Positions 62,307 to 64,000 of a stretch of DNA of 64,000 nucleotides are shown piece by piece. The stretch covers positions 1 to 64,000 of the forward strand of contig JAJEDE010000022.1 of assembly GCA_022821645.1 (NCBI GenBank), read 5' to 3'. The position numbers and the translations under genes are program-made. Position 1 is the first letter of the stretch; every line of letters begins with the position of its first letter. The stretch is from Chloroflexota bacterium (GTDB lineage Bacteria; Chloroflexota; UBA11872). The notes under the pieces are model-generated. The model saw nothing but the letters and a program-made list of their open reading frames with translations. It ran no database searches and was not told the DNA's origin.

Positions 62307-64000
62307 GTATGGGAATGGGGATGGGGTCGGGGATGGGGTCCGGGATGGGGATGGGGACGTCCCAGGCGCGCGGAACGTTTGTCCAGGAAGAGTCCGGCTT
62401 CGAAGGCTTCGACCGGCGGGTGTTGCTGCGCCTGCTGGGATACCTGGCGCGGGATCGACGACGACTGCTGATTGCCATAGCGACCGTGCTGGTCGTTGCC
62501 GGGACGACGATGGCGCAGCCGGCCTTGATCGGGTTGGCGATCGACGACGGCATCCGAGCCGGCGACGCCGGGGTGTTGACGGTGGCTGCGCTGGTCTTCC
62601 TGGGCGTGACCCTTGGCCAGGCCGGCGGCACGGCGGTCCAGCTGGTGGTCAACGCGGACCTCGGCCAGCGCATGTTGCAGGCCATGCGGATGGAGATGTT
62701 CCGCAAGTACCAGGCCCTGCCGCTGGGGTTCTATGACCGGCAGATCACGGGGCGGCTGATCGGGCGGATGGCGTCGGACGTGGAGCAGGTCGGGGAGGCG
62801 GTGACCGAGGGGGCGATCGGGCTGGTGGCCGACATGGCGATCCTGATCGGAATCCTGGTGGCGATGGCGTTGTTGAGCTGGGAATTGACGCTGATCGCGG
62901 TCGCAGTGGCTCCGTTCATGCTGCTGAGCGGGGTCGTGTTTGCTCGGGTGGCGCAGGCCGCCTACCGGGTAATGCGGACGCGGACATCGACGCTGAACGG
63001 GGTGCTGGCCGAATCGATCCTGGGAATGCGCGTGATCCAGGCCTTCACTCGCGAGGACGTGAATGCCGCGCGCTTCGACGAGGTGAATCACGCCCAGGCG
63101 CAGTCGCAAATGCGAGCGATGACGGTTACGTCGTCGGCCGAGCCGGCGGTGGAGATATTCACGGCTATCTCGACCGGGCTGGTGTTGTGGCTGGGCGGGT
63201 CGTTCGTGCTGGACGGGTCCGACACGGTGACGCTGGGGGTGGTGACGGCCTTTGTGCTGTATATCGAGCGGTTCTTCGGTCCGGTGCAGGAGTTGGCGAC
63301 GCGGTGGGGGGCGATCCAGGCGGCGATGACGTCGGCCGAGCGGGTGTTCGAAATCCTGGACACCGACGAAACCATGCACGACCAGCCCGACGCCCGGGAG
63401 TTGCCGCCAGTGCGGGGCGAGGTTCGGTTCGAGCGGGTGAGCTTTGCCTACGAGGCGGGCCGGCCGGTGCTGCACGAGGCCGAGATCGTCGCCAAGCCGG
63501 GCGACCGGATCGCGCTGGTTGGGGCAACCGGGGCCGGCAAGACCACGATCATCAACCTGTTGCTGCGGTTCTACGACGCGACCAACGGGTCGGTGAGGAT
63601 CGACGGGCACGACGTGCGGTGGGTCAGCCAGGAGTCGCTGCGGCGTCAGATCGGGCTGGTGCTGCAGGAGCCGTTTCTGTTCAGCGGGAGCATTCACGAC
63701 AACATCGCTTACGGACGGGCGGACGCGACGCGGGCCGAGGTGATCGAGGTGGCGAAGGCGGTGCGGCTGCACGAGTTCGTGGAGAGCCTGCCGTTTGGCT
63801 ACGACACGCCGATCGAGGAACGAGGCGGCGGGCTGTCGACGGGGCAGCGGCAACTGGTGTCGTTCGCGCGGGCGCTGCTGACCGATCCGCGGGTGCTGGT
63901 GCTGGACGAGGCGACGAGTTCGGTGGACACGCAGACCGAGGGGATCATTCAGGACGCGATGGAGACGATGATGCGGGGGCGGACCAGCTTCGTGATCGCG
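62303..64000 (+). CDS. ABC exporter half-transporter, catalytic partner (BmrD/YheH-like), truncated by window end
   Basis: 566 codons are visible and the gene runs off the window. After a Met/Gly-rich start (MSMGMGMGSGMGSGMGMG) come six helices (RRLLIAIATVLVVAG onward) and the ATPase domain. Walker A is GATGAGKTT, the Q-loop is LVLQEPFLFSG, and Walker B is VLVLDEATSSVD with the catalytic Glu. The signature is LSTGQRQL instead of LSGGQ, which in heterodimers would contribute to the partner's degenerate site. With the preceding gene it forms a heterodimeric exporter. ATG 62303 overlaps the previous stop by 4 nt. Confidence 0.95.
   Translation, partial: MSMGMGMGSGMGSGMGMGTSQARGTFVQEESGFEGFDRRVLLRLLGYLARDRRRLLIAIATVLVVAGTTMAQPALIGLAIDDGIRAGDAGVLTVAALVFLGVTLGQAGGTAVQLVVNADLGQRMLQAMRMEMFRKYQALPLGFYDRQITGRLIGRMASDVEQVGEAVTEGAIGLVADMAILIGILVAMALLSWELTLIAVAVAPFMLLSGVVFARVAQAAYRVMRTRTSTLNGVLAESILGMRVIQAFTREDVNAARFDEVNHAQAQSQMRAMTVTSSAEPAVEIFTAISTGLVLWLGGSFVLDGSDTVTLGVVTAFVLYIERFFGPVQELATRWGAIQAAMTSAERVFEILDTDETMHDQPDARELPPVRGEVRFERVSFAYEAGRPVLHEAEIVAKPGDRIALVGATGAGKTTIINLLLRFYDATNGSVRIDGHDVRWVSQESLRRQIGLVLQEPFLFSGSIHDNIAYGRADATRAEVIEVAKAVRLHEFVESLPFGYDTPIEERGGGLSTGQRQLVSFARALLTDPRVLVLDEATSSVDTQTEGIIQDAMETMMRGRTSFVIA
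62311..62356 (+). promoter_or_regulatory. G-quadruplex-prone G-run cluster at the start of the exporter subunit gene
   Basis: Eight runs of three or four G occur in 46 bp: 62311-62313, 62317-62320, 62323-62326, 62329-62332, 62335-62338, 62342-62344, 62347-62350 and 62353-62356, separated by 2-3 nt (GGGGATGGGGTCGGGG and so on). Four consecutive GGGG runs with 2-nt loops satisfy the strict quadruplex rule on the coding strand and therefore in the mRNA, just after the start codon. Confidence 0.7.

Noticed and set aside
62222..63853. 543-aa minus-strand open frame opposite the exporter pair
   Set aside because: His/Arg/Pro/Gln-rich throughout, antisense to two clear ABC exporter genes with intact motifs.

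Overview
The window is 64 kb of high-GC (roughly two-thirds G+C), gene-dense bacterial chromosome with no rRNA, tRNA, CRISPR, prophage or intact insertion sequence that I can see. Chloroflexota (possibly a marine or sponge-associated lineage) is the most likely source, by inference. The grounds are a Tat-type solute-binding lipoprotein with VEKIVEVPVD repeats, a SpoIID protein ending in YFxETGHxVxxGFL repeats, ThyX instead of ThyA, lysine 2,3-aminomutase, a SufCBDSU cluster with an embedded Rieske protein, frequent GTG/TTG starts, and a giant plant-type leucine-rich-repeat lipoprotein.

Left part (0.5-20 kb): a SigA-type sigma factor; an HDAC/acetylpolyamine amidohydrolase-type enzyme; two tandem Gfo/Idh/MocA oxidoreductases; a lipoprotein; a zinc alcohol dehydrogenase with an unknown partner; a glycerophosphodiesterase coupled to a siroheme-synthase N-domain protein; a 480-residue unknown protein; a four-gene MacAB-like system (820-aa coiled-coil adaptor lipoprotein, one 946-aa FtsX-type permease, two ATPases); an MFS transporter; and an EEP-family nuclease/phosphatase.

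Middle part (20-44 kb): the Fe-S assembly operon sufC-sufB-sufD-Rieske-sufS-sufU on the minus strand, divergent from kamA; thyX; a SpoIID/LytB protein; a ThDP-dependent enzyme; a small coiled-coil membrane protein. A 780-bp non-coding island at 32789-33565 holds a 21-bp tandem-repeat array, a polypyrimidine tract, a promoter-like site and a perfect 20-bp hairpin. Then come the operon cmk-plsC-der-plsY-recX (phospholipid synthesis, ribosome assembly, RecA control) and the opposing operon yebC / ruvC-ruvA-ruvB-acyP-fecR-like-acpS-nnr (recombination, lipid and cofactor housekeeping).

Right part (44-64 kb): an orphan solute-binding lipoprotein behind a palindrome cluster; a 1422-aa lipoprotein with about 40 leucine-rich repeats in five modules; 6-phosphogluconate dehydrogenase; a DUF3105 protein; small unknowns; a nucleoside-phosphorylase-like protein; an ArsB/NhaD-type transporter; uvrC; an AI-2E/PerM-type transporter; and a heterodimeric ABC exporter pair with one degenerate ATP site. 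The second exporter gene begins in a G-quadruplex-prone repeat and runs off the window.

Most of the window is housekeeping. The parts most worth a second look are the LRR lipoprotein, the 21-bp repeat array, the G-rich start of the exporter subunit, the operator-like palindromes at 44193-44216, and the oversized adaptor of the MacAB-like system.
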